Assembly (NCBI GenBank): GCA_022843925.1
Contig: JALHMS010000011.1
Location: 95,923-159,922 of the forward strand
Length of the DNA: 64,000 nt
Direction of reading: 5' to 3'
Source of the DNA: Burkholderiales bacterium
GTDB lineage: Bacteria; Pseudomonadota; Gammaproteobacteria; Burkholderiales; Ga0077523
Shown: positions 17,250 to 24,967 of the stretch, piece after piece
How positions within the stretch are numbered: position 1 is the first letter of the stretch
Layout: each line of letters opens with the position of its first letter
Notes under the pieces: model-generated
The model's database searches: none
What the model was told of the DNA's origin: nothing
Seen by the model: the letters and a program-made list of their open reading frames with translations, nothing else
Program-made: the position numbers and the translations under genes

Positions 17250-18446
17250 TCATCGGGGAACGGGACAGGCCGCCTCGTGCAGCACCGATTCGAGGTTGCC
17301 GACGATGTCGCTCCAGTCGAGGCGTTGGGCGTCCACAGCCGCCCTCGCGCCGAGTGCGGTGGCCCGGGCCATGTCGCCGGCGAGGGCGGCCGCCTCCGAG
17401 ATGAAGCGCTCCGGGTCGTCCAGCGGCGCCAGGATGCCGTTCTCGCCCTGACGGATGTGCTGACGGGCGGCACCATAGTCGAAGGCCACCACGGCCAGCC
17501 CGCACGCCATCGCCTCGACCGTCACGTTGCCGTAGGTCTCGGTCCGACTCGGGAAGATGAAGATGTCGCCGGAGGCGATGTGTCTTGCCAGTTCCGTGCC
17601 GCGCTGCATGCCCGGGAAGACCGCGTACGGCATCCGCCGCTCCATCCCGGCGCGGGAGGGCCCGTCGCCCACGACCACGAACTTCGCGGTCGGGACCCGC
17701 CGGCGGATGGCTTCGAAGGTGAGCGCGATCATCTCCGGGTCCTTCTCCGGCGCCAGGCGTCCCATGTGGAGCACCACGGGGTCGCTGTTCCGGGCGCCCC
17801 ACAACGTCCGAAGCCCGGCGCTCCTGCGCGCCGCCGTGAACACCTGGGTGTCGACCCCACGCGAGATCACGCGGACGTTCCGGAAACCGTCGTGCGTCAG
17901 CGCGGTCCGCATGGCCTCGGTGGGCACGAGCGTTGCGCGTGTCCGGTTGTGGAAGCCGCGGAGATAGGCGAGCACGGGCGTCTTCAGCCATCCGACGCCG
18001 TAGTGCTGGCTGTAGGCGTGGAAGTTCGTCCGGAAGTCCGAGACCACCGGCAGCCCGAGCTTCGTCGCAGCCTGCAGGGCGGACCAGCCGAGGGGGCCTT
18101 CCGTCACGATGTGGACGATGTCCGGTCGTTGCGCCTGCCACATCCGGTGCAGCCTCCGCGGGGCGGGCAGTCCCATCTTCAGTTGCGGGTATCCGGGGAT
18201 CGGCACGCCCTGCGTGAGGACTTCCTCGAAGCGCGCGTCCGCCCGCGGTACCTCCGTCGGCTTCTGCCGCGGACGTATCAACTGGATCGTGTGATCCCGA
18301 TGGCGCAGACCCTCGACGAAGTGGGCGGCGGTGATCGCGACGCCGTTCACTTCCGGCGTGTACGTCTCCGTCACCACTGCGATGCGCAGCAGCGTGCGTC
18401 GGCCTGCTGTCTCGTCGACCCGTAGGGGGATGGCGTCTCTCTGCAT
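17250..18446 (-). CDS. GT4-family glycosyltransferase
   Basis: A 398-residue GT-B enzyme. The N-terminal domain starts IAVVTETYTPEVNGVA, a glycine-containing acceptor loop typical of the mannosyl/sulfoquinovosyl/diglucosyl-lipid transferases. The C-terminal donor domain has VLHMGRLAPEKD and the ETYGNVTVEAMACGL motif (EX7E) that contacts the nucleotide sugar. I used ATG at 18446; the longer upstream frame lacks similarity. It probably acts on the cytoplasmic face of the membrane on a lipid acceptor. It converges with the TRAP operon and is divergent from a membrane-protein gene; the neighbouring lipid genes fit a role in glycolipid synthesis, by inference. Confidence 0.85.
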   Translation of the reverse strand: MQRDAIPLRVDETAGRRTLLRIAVVTETYTPEVNGVAITAAHFVEGLRHRDHTIQLIRPRQKPTEVPRADARFEEVLTQGVPIPGYPQLKMGLPAPRRLHRMWQAQRPDIVHIVTEGPLGWSALQAATKLGLPVVSDFRTNFHAYSQHYGVGWLKTPVLAYLRGFHNRTRATLVPTEAMRTALTHDGFRNVRVISRGVDTQVFTAARRSAGLRTLWGARNSDPVVLHMGRLAPEKDPEMIALTFEAIRRRVPTAKFVVVGDGPSRAGMERRMPYAVFPGMQRGTELARHIASGDIFIFPSRTETYGNVTVEAMACGLAVVAFDYGAARQHIRQGENGILAPLDDPERFISEAAALAGDMARATALGARAAVDAQRLDWSDIVGNLESVLHEAACPVPR

Positions 18447-18683
18447 GGCGCGGCTCCTCAGATGCGCGCACGGTGCCATCCCTTCGCGAAAATCCGATGA
18501 CGCTCCCGTGACAATCCGACTGCGAAGGCCTCGAGACGGGTCGCCGGCACCGTCGTGATCCGATCGGCTGACGGCGCCCGATTCGCATCGAAATTCCGTC
18601 ACGACTTGCGCGACGAGTTGTCACGAAGGCTTCGTACGGTGACGGGATGCGACCGACGGGTGTCGCGTACCCACGAGGACCCC

Positions 18684-19292
18684 ATGAAAGAATTCCTGCA
18701 CGCCCTCGAAGTACAACGCTGGGACGATCACCGCTTCTATCATCACAGCCGGATCAACCAGTCGCTGCACTTCATCAGCGCCGCGAGTTTCATCGTGGCG
18801 TACGCCTTCCTGTTCGTGGATCCCGCCGTGTCGGCGCTGATCGGCTGGTTGTTCTCGATGACCACGCGACAGTCCGGCCACTTCTTCTTCGAGCCGCTCG
18901 GCTACGACGAGGTGAACCAGGTGACCAACGAGTACAAGGAAGCCGTGAAGGTGGGTTACAACCTGAAGCGGAAGGCCGTGCTGATCGGCGTGTGGGCGCT
19001 TTCGCCCCTCGTGCTGCTGCTGGACCCGTCGCTATCCGGACTGGTGACACCGCACGAAACCGCCTGGGGATTCGTGCACAACGTCGGGTACATCTGGCTC
19101 GCGCTCGGTGTGGCCGGCCTCCTGTTCCGGACCGTGCACCTCTTCTTCCTGCGCGACGTGCAGACGGGTCTCATCTGGATGATCAAGATCCTGACCGATC
19201 CGTTCCACGATCTCTGGCTTTATCGCAAGTCACCGCTCCATCTTCTGCGCGGCGAGCTGATCGATCCGATGACGCACGCGCAACGCCATTGA
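18684..19292 (+). CDS. membrane protein with conserved histidines, Mpo1/DUF962-like
   Basis: A 202-residue protein with about four hydrophobic segments. Histidines cluster at the membrane edges: DDHRFYHHSRINQSLHF (residues 14-30) and RQSGHFFFEP (residues 62-71). This pattern resembles the iron-binding histidines of the Mpo1-like 2-hydroxy fatty acid dioxygenases, but I am not certain of membership; it could be an uncharacterised membrane family. The ATG follows GAGGACCCC. It lies between a glycosyltransferase and an aminotransferase/phosphatidylserine decarboxylase pair, which suggests a part in lipid metabolism. Confidence 0.6.
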   Translation: MKEFLHALEVQRWDDHRFYHHSRINQSLHFISAASFIVAYAFLFVDPAVSALIGWLFSMTTRQSGHFFFEPLGYDEVNQVTNEYKEAVKVGYNLKRKAVLIGVWALSPLVLLLDPSLSGLVTPHETAWGFVHNVGYIWLALGVAGLLFRTVHLFFLRDVQTGLIWMIKILTDPFHDLWLYRKSPLHLLRGELIDPMTHAQRH

Positions 19293-19311
19293 GCCTGTTC
19301 CGGTATCGCGC

Positions 19312-20973
19312 TCACCCGAGCCGGTGCCGGAGCATCTCCCGGAGCACGTTGCGGCGGATCTTCCGCGCGGTGACTTCTTGACTCGTCCACCACCATCCGT
19401 CGCGGCGCATCGCCAGGGCTGCCGCGACGAATCGCTCGGCGACCGCATCGAAATCGGCATCGGAGTAGTTGAGGCTGAAGATCAGCCGGCCGGTGCCGAC
19501 CCAGCTGAGTGCGAGGCCCTCGGCACGGAGGTAGTACTGCAGCATCCAGTGGTACCTCGAGGGCTGTGTGAAGCCGACCGACCAGATCGACGACAGGTTG
19601 GCCACGCGCAGCGGCAGGCGGGCCTCAGCCAGACGGGCGTTGAGATCGGCGGCGCGCGCATTCCACCGGTCGTCGAGGCCCTGGTAGATCGCGCGGATAT
19701 CGTCGTCCTCGATGCGCTCCAGGAAGCACTGCATGGCGCCCATCACGTACGGATGGGCGTTGAAGGTGCCGCGCGCGAAGCAGATGTCCGCCGGCCGGTC
19801 GTCACGAAAGCGCTTCATCACCGCGTGCTTTCCGCACAGGACGCCGATGGGGAATCCGCCCGCGACGGTCTTCCCGTAGGTCACCATGTCGGCACCCACG
19901 CCGTAGTACTCCTGGGCGCCCCCCGGCGCGAGCCGGAAGCCGACGAACACCTCGTCGAAGATGAGCACGATGCCGCGCGCCGTACAGACCTCGCGCAGCC
20001 TGCGCAGCCACGCGGCGTAGGCCTCTCGGTCGATGCCGCGCACGTCACGGCCATGGACGAGCGAGCCGTCGCCGGGCGCGGAAGCGTTCGGATGCAGTGC
20101 CTGCAGCGGGTTCACCAGCACGCAGGCGATGTCCTTTCGGGTGCTGAGCACGTGCAGCGCCTTGTCGTCGAGATCCTTCAGCGTGTAGGTCTCGCGCGCC
20201 GGCACCGGATTGCCCACGCCGGGTTGCACGTCGCCCCACCAGCCGTGATAGGCCCCGCAGAACCGCACGACGTGGGTCCGCTTCGTGTGGTAGCGGGCGA
20301 GGCGGACTGCCTGCATCACGGCCTCCGTGCCGGACATGTGGAACGACACCTCGTCCATACCGGAGATCGCGCGCAGCCTCCGCACGTTGTAGGCGACCGA
20401 GGGATGGTAGGCACCGAGCACCGGACCGAGCGATGCGGCGATCGCGCTGCCGCGCGCCATGCAGTCCTTGTAGAAGTCCACGCCGAACACGTTGACGCCG
20501 TACGACCCGGTGAGATCGTAGAACTCGTTCCCGTCCAGATCGACGACCTTGACGCCCGATGCCGACTGCACGAATGCACCCGCGTCGAGACGGCGGCGGA
20601 GGTGCCGGCTGAACTGGAACGGCACTCGGTAGGCGCCAGTGAACTGGAGATCCGATACGCCTTCCCGGGTCTCGCCGGTGAGCTGCGCCGTCTTCGCGAA
20701 CCGGGTCCGATACAGCGCCGCGAGGCGATCGAACCCCGCCATGCGCCGGCTCACGAAATCCGGGGGGGCGTCGTCGGCTCGGAAGAAACGTTCGCCCTCG
20801 AATTCGTAGTAGGGAACGAACTTGGCCAGGGTCCGGCTCATGCGGGCGTGGCCCGCCAGAGACCGATGCTTCGCGCGCGACAGCGCGATGCGCGCCTTCA
20901 GTTTCGGGGTGACGGCGGCAAGTGTTGCCGCGCCGAGCAGGGAGAGGGCAAGGGTCGAGTCCATGCGTAGCAT
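19312..20973 (-). CDS. class III aminotransferase with N-terminal membrane anchor (glutamate-1-semialdehyde aminomutase-like)
   Basis: A 553-residue PLP enzyme. Residues 5-25 are hydrophobic (ALSLLGAATLAAVTP), a likely membrane anchor not found in HemL. The fold-type I core has GTEAVMQAVRLAR, the cofactor-contacting DEVFVGFRL, and the PLP lysine K368 in TYGKTVAGGFPIG. HemL is about 430 residues, so this is a longer relative, as found in lipid, polyketide or secondary-metabolite loci. The start at 20973 is only 24 bases from the divergent decarboxylase ATG at 20998; M at 20964 is an alternative. A function in making or modifying an amino-lipid is a guess from the neighbour. Confidence 0.82.
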   Translation of the reverse strand: MLRMDSTLALSLLGAATLAAVTPKLKARIALSRAKHRSLAGHARMSRTLAKFVPYYEFEGERFFRADDAPPDFVSRRMAGFDRLAALYRTRFAKTAQLTGETREGVSDLQFTGAYRVPFQFSRHLRRRLDAGAFVQSASGVKVVDLDGNEFYDLTGSYGVNVFGVDFYKDCMARGSAIAASLGPVLGAYHPSVAYNVRRLRAISGMDEVSFHMSGTEAVMQAVRLARYHTKRTHVVRFCGAYHGWWGDVQPGVGNPVPARETYTLKDLDDKALHVLSTRKDIACVLVNPLQALHPNASAPGDGSLVHGRDVRGIDREAYAAWLRRLREVCTARGIVLIFDEVFVGFRLAPGGAQEYYGVGADMVTYGKTVAGGFPIGVLCGKHAVMKRFRDDRPADICFARGTFNAHPYVMGAMQCFLERIEDDDIRAIYQGLDDRWNARAADLNARLAEARLPLRVANLSSIWSVGFTQPSRYHWMLQYYLRAEGLALSWVGTGRLIFSLNYSDADFDAVAERFVAAALAMRRDGWWWTSQEVTARKIRRNVLREMLRHRLG

Positions 20974-20997
20974 TTACCAGTGTCGTTTTACGAATCC

Positions 20998-21879
20998 ATG
21001 ACCATTCGAAACTCAATTCTTCGTATCGCCCAGCAGGAGGACCTCAATTTCCTCCTGACCAACCGCATTCCCCGACGTTGGCTGACGATGCTCATGGGGC
21101 GGTTCAGCCGGATCGAGCATCCGTGGGTGCGGGACCTGTCCATCGCGGTATGGCGCTTCTTCGGCGATCTCGATCTGTCGGAGGCGCGCGAGACCTCGTT
21201 CAAGAGCATGCACGACTGCTTCATCCGCGAGTTGAAGCCGGGCGTCCGACCGATAGACGCCGAAGCGTCCGTCCTCACGAGTCCCAGCGACGGGATCGTC
21301 GGTGCTTGCGGGCAGGTCGCGGACGGCGTTGTGTTCCAGGCCAAGGGCTTCCCGTACCGGCTCCGCGATCTGCTGTGCGATCCAAGCCTCGAGGATCGCT
21401 ATCGCGACGGCACGTATGTCACGTTGCGATTGACGTCGAACATGTATCACCGGTTCCACGCCCCCCACGATTGCCGCGTCCGGCGGGTGACGTACATCTC
21501 GGGGGACACCTGGAACGTGAACCCCATTGCGCTGAAGCGGGTGGAGCAGCTGTTCTGTCGGAACGAGCGGGCGGTCATCCAGACGTGGATCGGTGAGTCC
21601 GAGCATCTCGTGACGCTGGTGCCTGTCGCGGCGATCCTCGTCGCGAGCATCCGGCTGCACTGCCTGGCGAGTCCGCTGCACCTGCGCTATCGCGGGCCGA
21701 ACGTCATCGATTGCGATGCCGGTTACGCGAAGGGGCAGGAGATGGGGTGGTTCGAGCACGGCTCGACGATCATCGTGTTCGCGCCCCGCGGATTCACATT
21801 GGCGGCCGGGGTTCGGGACGGTGCCCGGATCCGGATGGGGGAGGCGCTGATGCGTCTTCCGACAGTAGCCAAGGGGTAG
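20998..21879 (+). CDS. phosphatidylserine decarboxylase family protein
   Basis: A 293-residue member of the self-cleaving, pyruvoyl-dependent decarboxylases that turn phosphatidylserine into phosphatidylethanolamine. The family blocks are present: SPSDGIVG (catalytic aspartate region), MYHRFHAPHDC (two histidines) and the autocleavage site WFEHGSTIIVF, where S256 would become the pyruvoyl group. The usual L-G-S-T is here H-G-S-T. GTG at 20980 is an in-frame alternative start; neither start has a strong ribosome site. The closeness to the divergent aminotransferase (24 bases) leaves no room for separate promoters outside the coding ends. Confidence 0.87.
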   Translation: MTIRNSILRIAQQEDLNFLLTNRIPRRWLTMLMGRFSRIEHPWVRDLSIAVWRFFGDLDLSEARETSFKSMHDCFIRELKPGVRPIDAEASVLTSPSDGIVGACGQVADGVVFQAKGFPYRLRDLLCDPSLEDRYRDGTYVTLRLTSNMYHRFHAPHDCRVRRVTYISGDTWNVNPIALKRVEQLFCRNERAVIQTWIGESEHLVTLVPVAAILVASIRLHCLASPLHLRYRGPNVIDCDAGYAKGQEMGWFEHGSTIIVFAPRGFTLAAGVRDGARIRMGEALMRLPTVAKG

Positions 21880-21917
21880 GCCGGCCCGGTCGTCGGCGCA
21901 GCGGCGAATCCCGGAGT

Positions 21918-22147
21918 GCGGGCGTCGGGCGGAGCCCGACCCACGGGGGTTGTTTCCAGCGCTGACCGATCCAGTGTCGAAGGTGATCTCGTGGGTCGAG
22001 CTGCGCGCGACGCGGCACCGGCTTGGGCGTCGCAGTGAATCCAGGAACGCGGGCGTCGGGCGGAGCCCGACCCAAGGGGGTTGTTTCCAGCGCTGACCGA
22101 TCCAGTGTCGAAGGTGATCTCGTGGGTCGAGCTGCGCGCGACGCGGC
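21918..22147 (+). repeat. tandem hairpin repeat, two 99-bp copies with 131-bp period
   Basis: The segment 21918-22016 recurs almost exactly at 22049-22147. Each copy starts with the hairpin GTCGGGC-GGA-GCCCGAC and ends with GTGGGTCGAGC and GCGCGACGC (hairpin with one mismatch), in opposite orientations, like a pair of inverted REP units. The flank GAATCC.GGA precedes each copy. The same family, reversed, forms the array at 63514-64000. It fills the gap between the decarboxylase and phosphatase genes and encodes nothing. Confidence 0.85.
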
Positions 22148-22198
22148 GTTGTCGTGAGCACCGCTGCATCCAATCGAGACTGCGCACTGCAGCGCGCG

Positions 22199-23071
22199 CT
22201 ACGGCGCCGTCACCGTCTCTTCCGTGATGGTGCGGGCAAACGCGGGCGCGCCCCTCGGAATCACCGGTACGCCCGGAATGGAGCCCACCGTGAAGTCGCT
22301 ACGCCGCAACGCCTCGATCGCCTTCCAGTCGATGATCCGGAGTTCGCCGTCCTCCAGTTCGACCAGCGCCGTGAGGCTCTCGACCCAGTCGCCGTCGTTG
22401 CAGTACAGGATCCCGTCGATGTCCCGGATCTCGGCCTTGTGGATATGACCGCAGACGATGCCGTCGAAGTCGCGTCGCCGCGCTTCGTCCGCGAGCGCAT
22501 CCTCGAAGTGGGTGATGTAGCTGACCGCGTTCTTGACCTTGTCCTTCATGAAGCGCGACAGGGACCAGTAGGGGAGGCCCGCCTTGGCGCGGGCGCTGTT
22601 CAGCCACTGGTTCAGCTTCAACGTGAACATGTACAGCTGGTCGCCCAGATGTGCGAGCCACTTGGCACCGCAGACCACGGCATCGAAGAGGTCCCCGTGG
22701 ATGACCAACAGGCGGCGACCGTCAGACGTCGTGTGCGTGTACTCGTCGCAGACCTCGATGCCGCCGAAGGCCAGACCGAGAAAGTGCCGCATCACTTCGT
22801 CGTGGTTGCCCGCCACATAGATCACGCGCGTGCCCTTGCGTGCCTTCCGCAGAACCTTCTGCACGACGTCGTTGTGCGACTGCGGCCAGAACCAGCGACG
22901 CCGCATCTGCCAACCGTCGACGATGTCGCCGACGAGAAACAGCGTGTCCGACTCGGTGTGTCGCAGGAACTTCAGGAGATGCTCCGCCTGGCAGGTCGGC
23001 GTGCCCAGGTGTACGTCTGAGATCCAGATGGTCCGGAATCGGTAGTGCGGCAGCGCGTCGTCGTCGTCCAC
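22199..23071 (-). CDS. LpxH-related metallophosphatase (UDP-2,3-diacylglucosamine diphosphatase family)
   Basis: A 290-residue calcineurin-like phosphoesterase. The five metal-binding blocks are in order: SDVHLG, GDIVDGW, GNHDE, IHGD and GHIHKAE. The insert between blocks (WLNSARAKAGLPYWSLSRFMKDKVKNAV) is typical of the LpxH-related COG2908 branch. True LpxH is nearer 240 residues, so this is the longer paralogous group whose lipid substrate is often uncertain. The start codon is GTG at 23071. It adjoins phosphatidylserine decarboxylase across the hairpin repeat, consistent with membrane-lipid metabolism. Confidence 0.83.
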   Translation of the reverse strand: MDDDDALPHYRFRTIWISDVHLGTPTCQAEHLLKFLRHTESDTLFLVGDIVDGWQMRRRWFWPQSHNDVVQKVLRKARKGTRVIYVAGNHDEVMRHFLGLAFGGIEVCDEYTHTTSDGRRLLVIHGDLFDAVVCGAKWLAHLGDQLYMFTLKLNQWLNSARAKAGLPYWSLSRFMKDKVKNAVSYITHFEDALADEARRRDFDGIVCGHIHKAEIRDIDGILYCNDGDWVESLTALVELEDGELRIIDWKAIEALRRSDFTVGSIPGVPVIPRGAPAFARTITEETVTAP

Positions 23072-23192
23072 TGGGCGGGATCGTGCGATTGAGTTCTGCC
23101 GATGATGACTATCTTTCGCTTCAGCCGCGTTTCACTGCCATAGCGATTTTGTGACAGCAGGTGGGCCGTTCCTCGCATGGCTCCCGTCGCCG

Positions 23193-23224
23193 CCCCCTCC
23201 GAACCCGGCCCGGTTCGGAGGGGG
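23193..23224 (-). terminator. 13-bp perfect hairpin after the PEP-CTERM phosphodiesterase gene
   Basis: CCCCCTCCGAACC (23193-23205), a 6-base loop, and its exact complement (23212-23224). It lies 45 bases beyond the stop of the gene at 23269-24477. No T-run follows, so termination strength is uncertain. Confidence 0.6.
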
Positions 23225-23268
23225 ACCACCTGTACCGACGGACGACACTCAGGCCTGGCGCCGCGGGT

Positions 23269-24477
23269 CTATCGGCGACGCGCCTTCGCTGCCAGCACGA
23301 GGCCGAGCCCTGCGAGCATCAGCGCGTACGTCTCGGGCTCCGGGACGGCCACGACGGCCCGGGCGGCGAATCCCGTGTCCGGATAGTCCGTGAACACGCC
23401 GTCGACGCCGAGGCGGAAGTAGGCTTCCATCTCTAGCTGGGGGTCGCTGAAGCCGTACTGGCTACGATCGTTGCGGAAGGTCCACGTGTGGACGAGCAGA
23501 CCGGCGGCGTGCGCCGCGTCGATCACGCCCGTATCGCCCTCGATGCGCCGATCGTTGATCGTGATCACCCCGTCACCGTTGCGATCGACGTTGTCGGCGA
23601 CCGTCCGCAACAGGTACGGCTTCCACGGGCCGACGCCGTCGGCGTACGTCGCGATCTCCGCGAGACCCTCGGGCGTGAGCAGGTCGGAGAAGAGACGGCT
23701 GTCGCCACTGACCACGAAGTCGTAGGGCTGGCGATAGGGCGCCACGAGGGAAAGGCTGCCGTCGGGGTTCACGTCGTCGGCGTCCACCAGCTGCACCAGG
23801 CGGATGTCGGTCGTGCTGTTCAGGTACTTCAGATTGCTCACCTCGAACGACTGGATGAACACCGGCGCCGTCCGCGTGTTGCCGTAGGCCGCGTGAAGCT
23901 TGCTCACCAGCGCGTCCTCCATCGGCAGGCCGAGATCCCGGTGGTAGGTCGAGTGCTTGATCTCGGGGTAGATGCCGATGGTGCGGCCGAGCGATGCGCT
24001 GCGCGACTGTGCCAGTGCGATGACTTCGTCGAGGGTGGGGATCTCGTAGAGTCCGTTCTGGCTCTGGTCGCGACTCGCGACGGGCTGCACGGCGCGCAGC
24101 GTCTTGATCTCCGCCAGCGTGAAGTCGGAGGCGAACCAGTCGGTCGTGGAGACGCCATCCAGCATCCGGGTCGTCTTGCGAGCCGCGAATTCCGGCCGGG
24201 ATGCCACGTCGGTCGTGCTTGCGAGCGTCGGCTCGTGGCGTGCGATCAGCACGCCTTCGCGGGTCATCACCAGATCGGGCTCGATGAAGTCGGCACCGAG
24301 ATCGATCGCCTTGGCGTAGCTCTCCAGCGTGTGCTCCGGCGTGTAGCCGGAGGCCCCGCGGTGACCGATGACGAGCGGCGCGCTGCCGTCGAGCGTGTCC
24401 CACGCCATGGCGGGGATGGAGATGCCGGTCAACGCGACACCGATGGCCAACGGAAGCAGCTTGAGGCGGTGGAGCAT
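23269..24477 (-). CDS. PEP-CTERM-anchored glycerophosphodiester phosphodiesterase
   Basis: A 402-residue exported enzyme. The signal peptide ends near residue 24 (IPAMAWD). The GDPD domain follows with VIGHRGASGYTPEHTLESY (catalytic histidine and arginine), FIEPDLVMT (metal-binding acidic pair) and ARHEP. A DRNGDG stretch near residue 300 looks like a calcium-binding loop inserted in the domain. The last 25 residues are a PEP-CTERM sorting signal: VPEPETYAL, a hydrophobic helix and KARRR, for exosortase processing and surface delivery. I used ATG at 24477, which has AGGGAGAAACAAC upstream. It would release glycerol-3-phosphate from phosphodiesters outside the cell. Confidence 0.93.
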   Translation of the reverse strand: MLHRLKLLPLAIGVALTGISIPAMAWDTLDGSAPLVIGHRGASGYTPEHTLESYAKAIDLGADFIEPDLVMTREGVLIARHEPTLASTTDVASRPEFAARKTTRMLDGVSTTDWFASDFTLAEIKTLRAVQPVASRDQSQNGLYEIPTLDEVIALAQSRSASLGRTIGIYPEIKHSTYHRDLGLPMEDALVSKLHAAYGNTRTAPVFIQSFEVSNLKYLNSTTDIRLVQLVDADDVNPDGSLSLVAPYRQPYDFVVSGDSRLFSDLLTPEGLAEIATYADGVGPWKPYLLRTVADNVDRNGDGVITINDRRIEGDTGVIDAAHAAGLLVHTWTFRNDRSQYGFSDPQLEMEAYFRLGVDGVFTDYPDTGFAARAVVAVPEPETYALMLAGLGLVLAAKARRR

Positions 24478-24967
24478 GTTGTTTCTCCCTGGACGGATTC
24501 GATTGTTCCCATGGCCGAGAAGGCCGTCCTGGACGGTAGGCGCCTGGAATGACAATCGATTGACGAGGGAAGGCGACGGGCGTGGGTCAGTCGGCACGTG
24601 GGCAGCCACGGCCTCTTCGATCGCGGCCAGTCTGCAGAACACGGGGAACGCGGTCGATGTGCTTTGCCGGAAGGCGATCTGCGCAGGGCACCCGGCGCGC
24701 CCATTCCGCCGGGAGATCGCGAAAGCAGTCCGCGCACCGAGGCCGACGGTCCCGGCCCCGCGTTCGACGGGCCTGGCTGCGCAAGGCGGCGATGTCGTTC
24801 AGACTGGCGACCAGAGCGCGTCGCGCATCGCTTGGTCCTCGACTCGTTCGCTGTGCGGCTCGCGCCTTCGGCGGCGCGGGTGATGCGCGGGGCTTGATCG
24901 ATCCCGCCCTGGTCACGCGCTGTCGTACCATCGCTCGCCACAACAACGAGTCCATCGGGGAGGGACC
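24478..24967. other. 490-bp divergent intergenic region, no gene recognised
   Basis: It lies between the PEP-CTERM phosphodiesterase (minus) and a PQQ dehydrogenase (plus). Open frames on both strands have no motif, ribosome site or family similarity. Promoters for both flanking genes should lie here but I could not assign boxes with confidence. Confidence 0.4.

Noticed and set aside
18555..18683. In-frame N-terminal extension of the histidine-rich membrane protein
   Set aside because: The 43 extra codons are arginine-rich and not protein-like; the ATG at 18684 begins a well-formed N-terminus.
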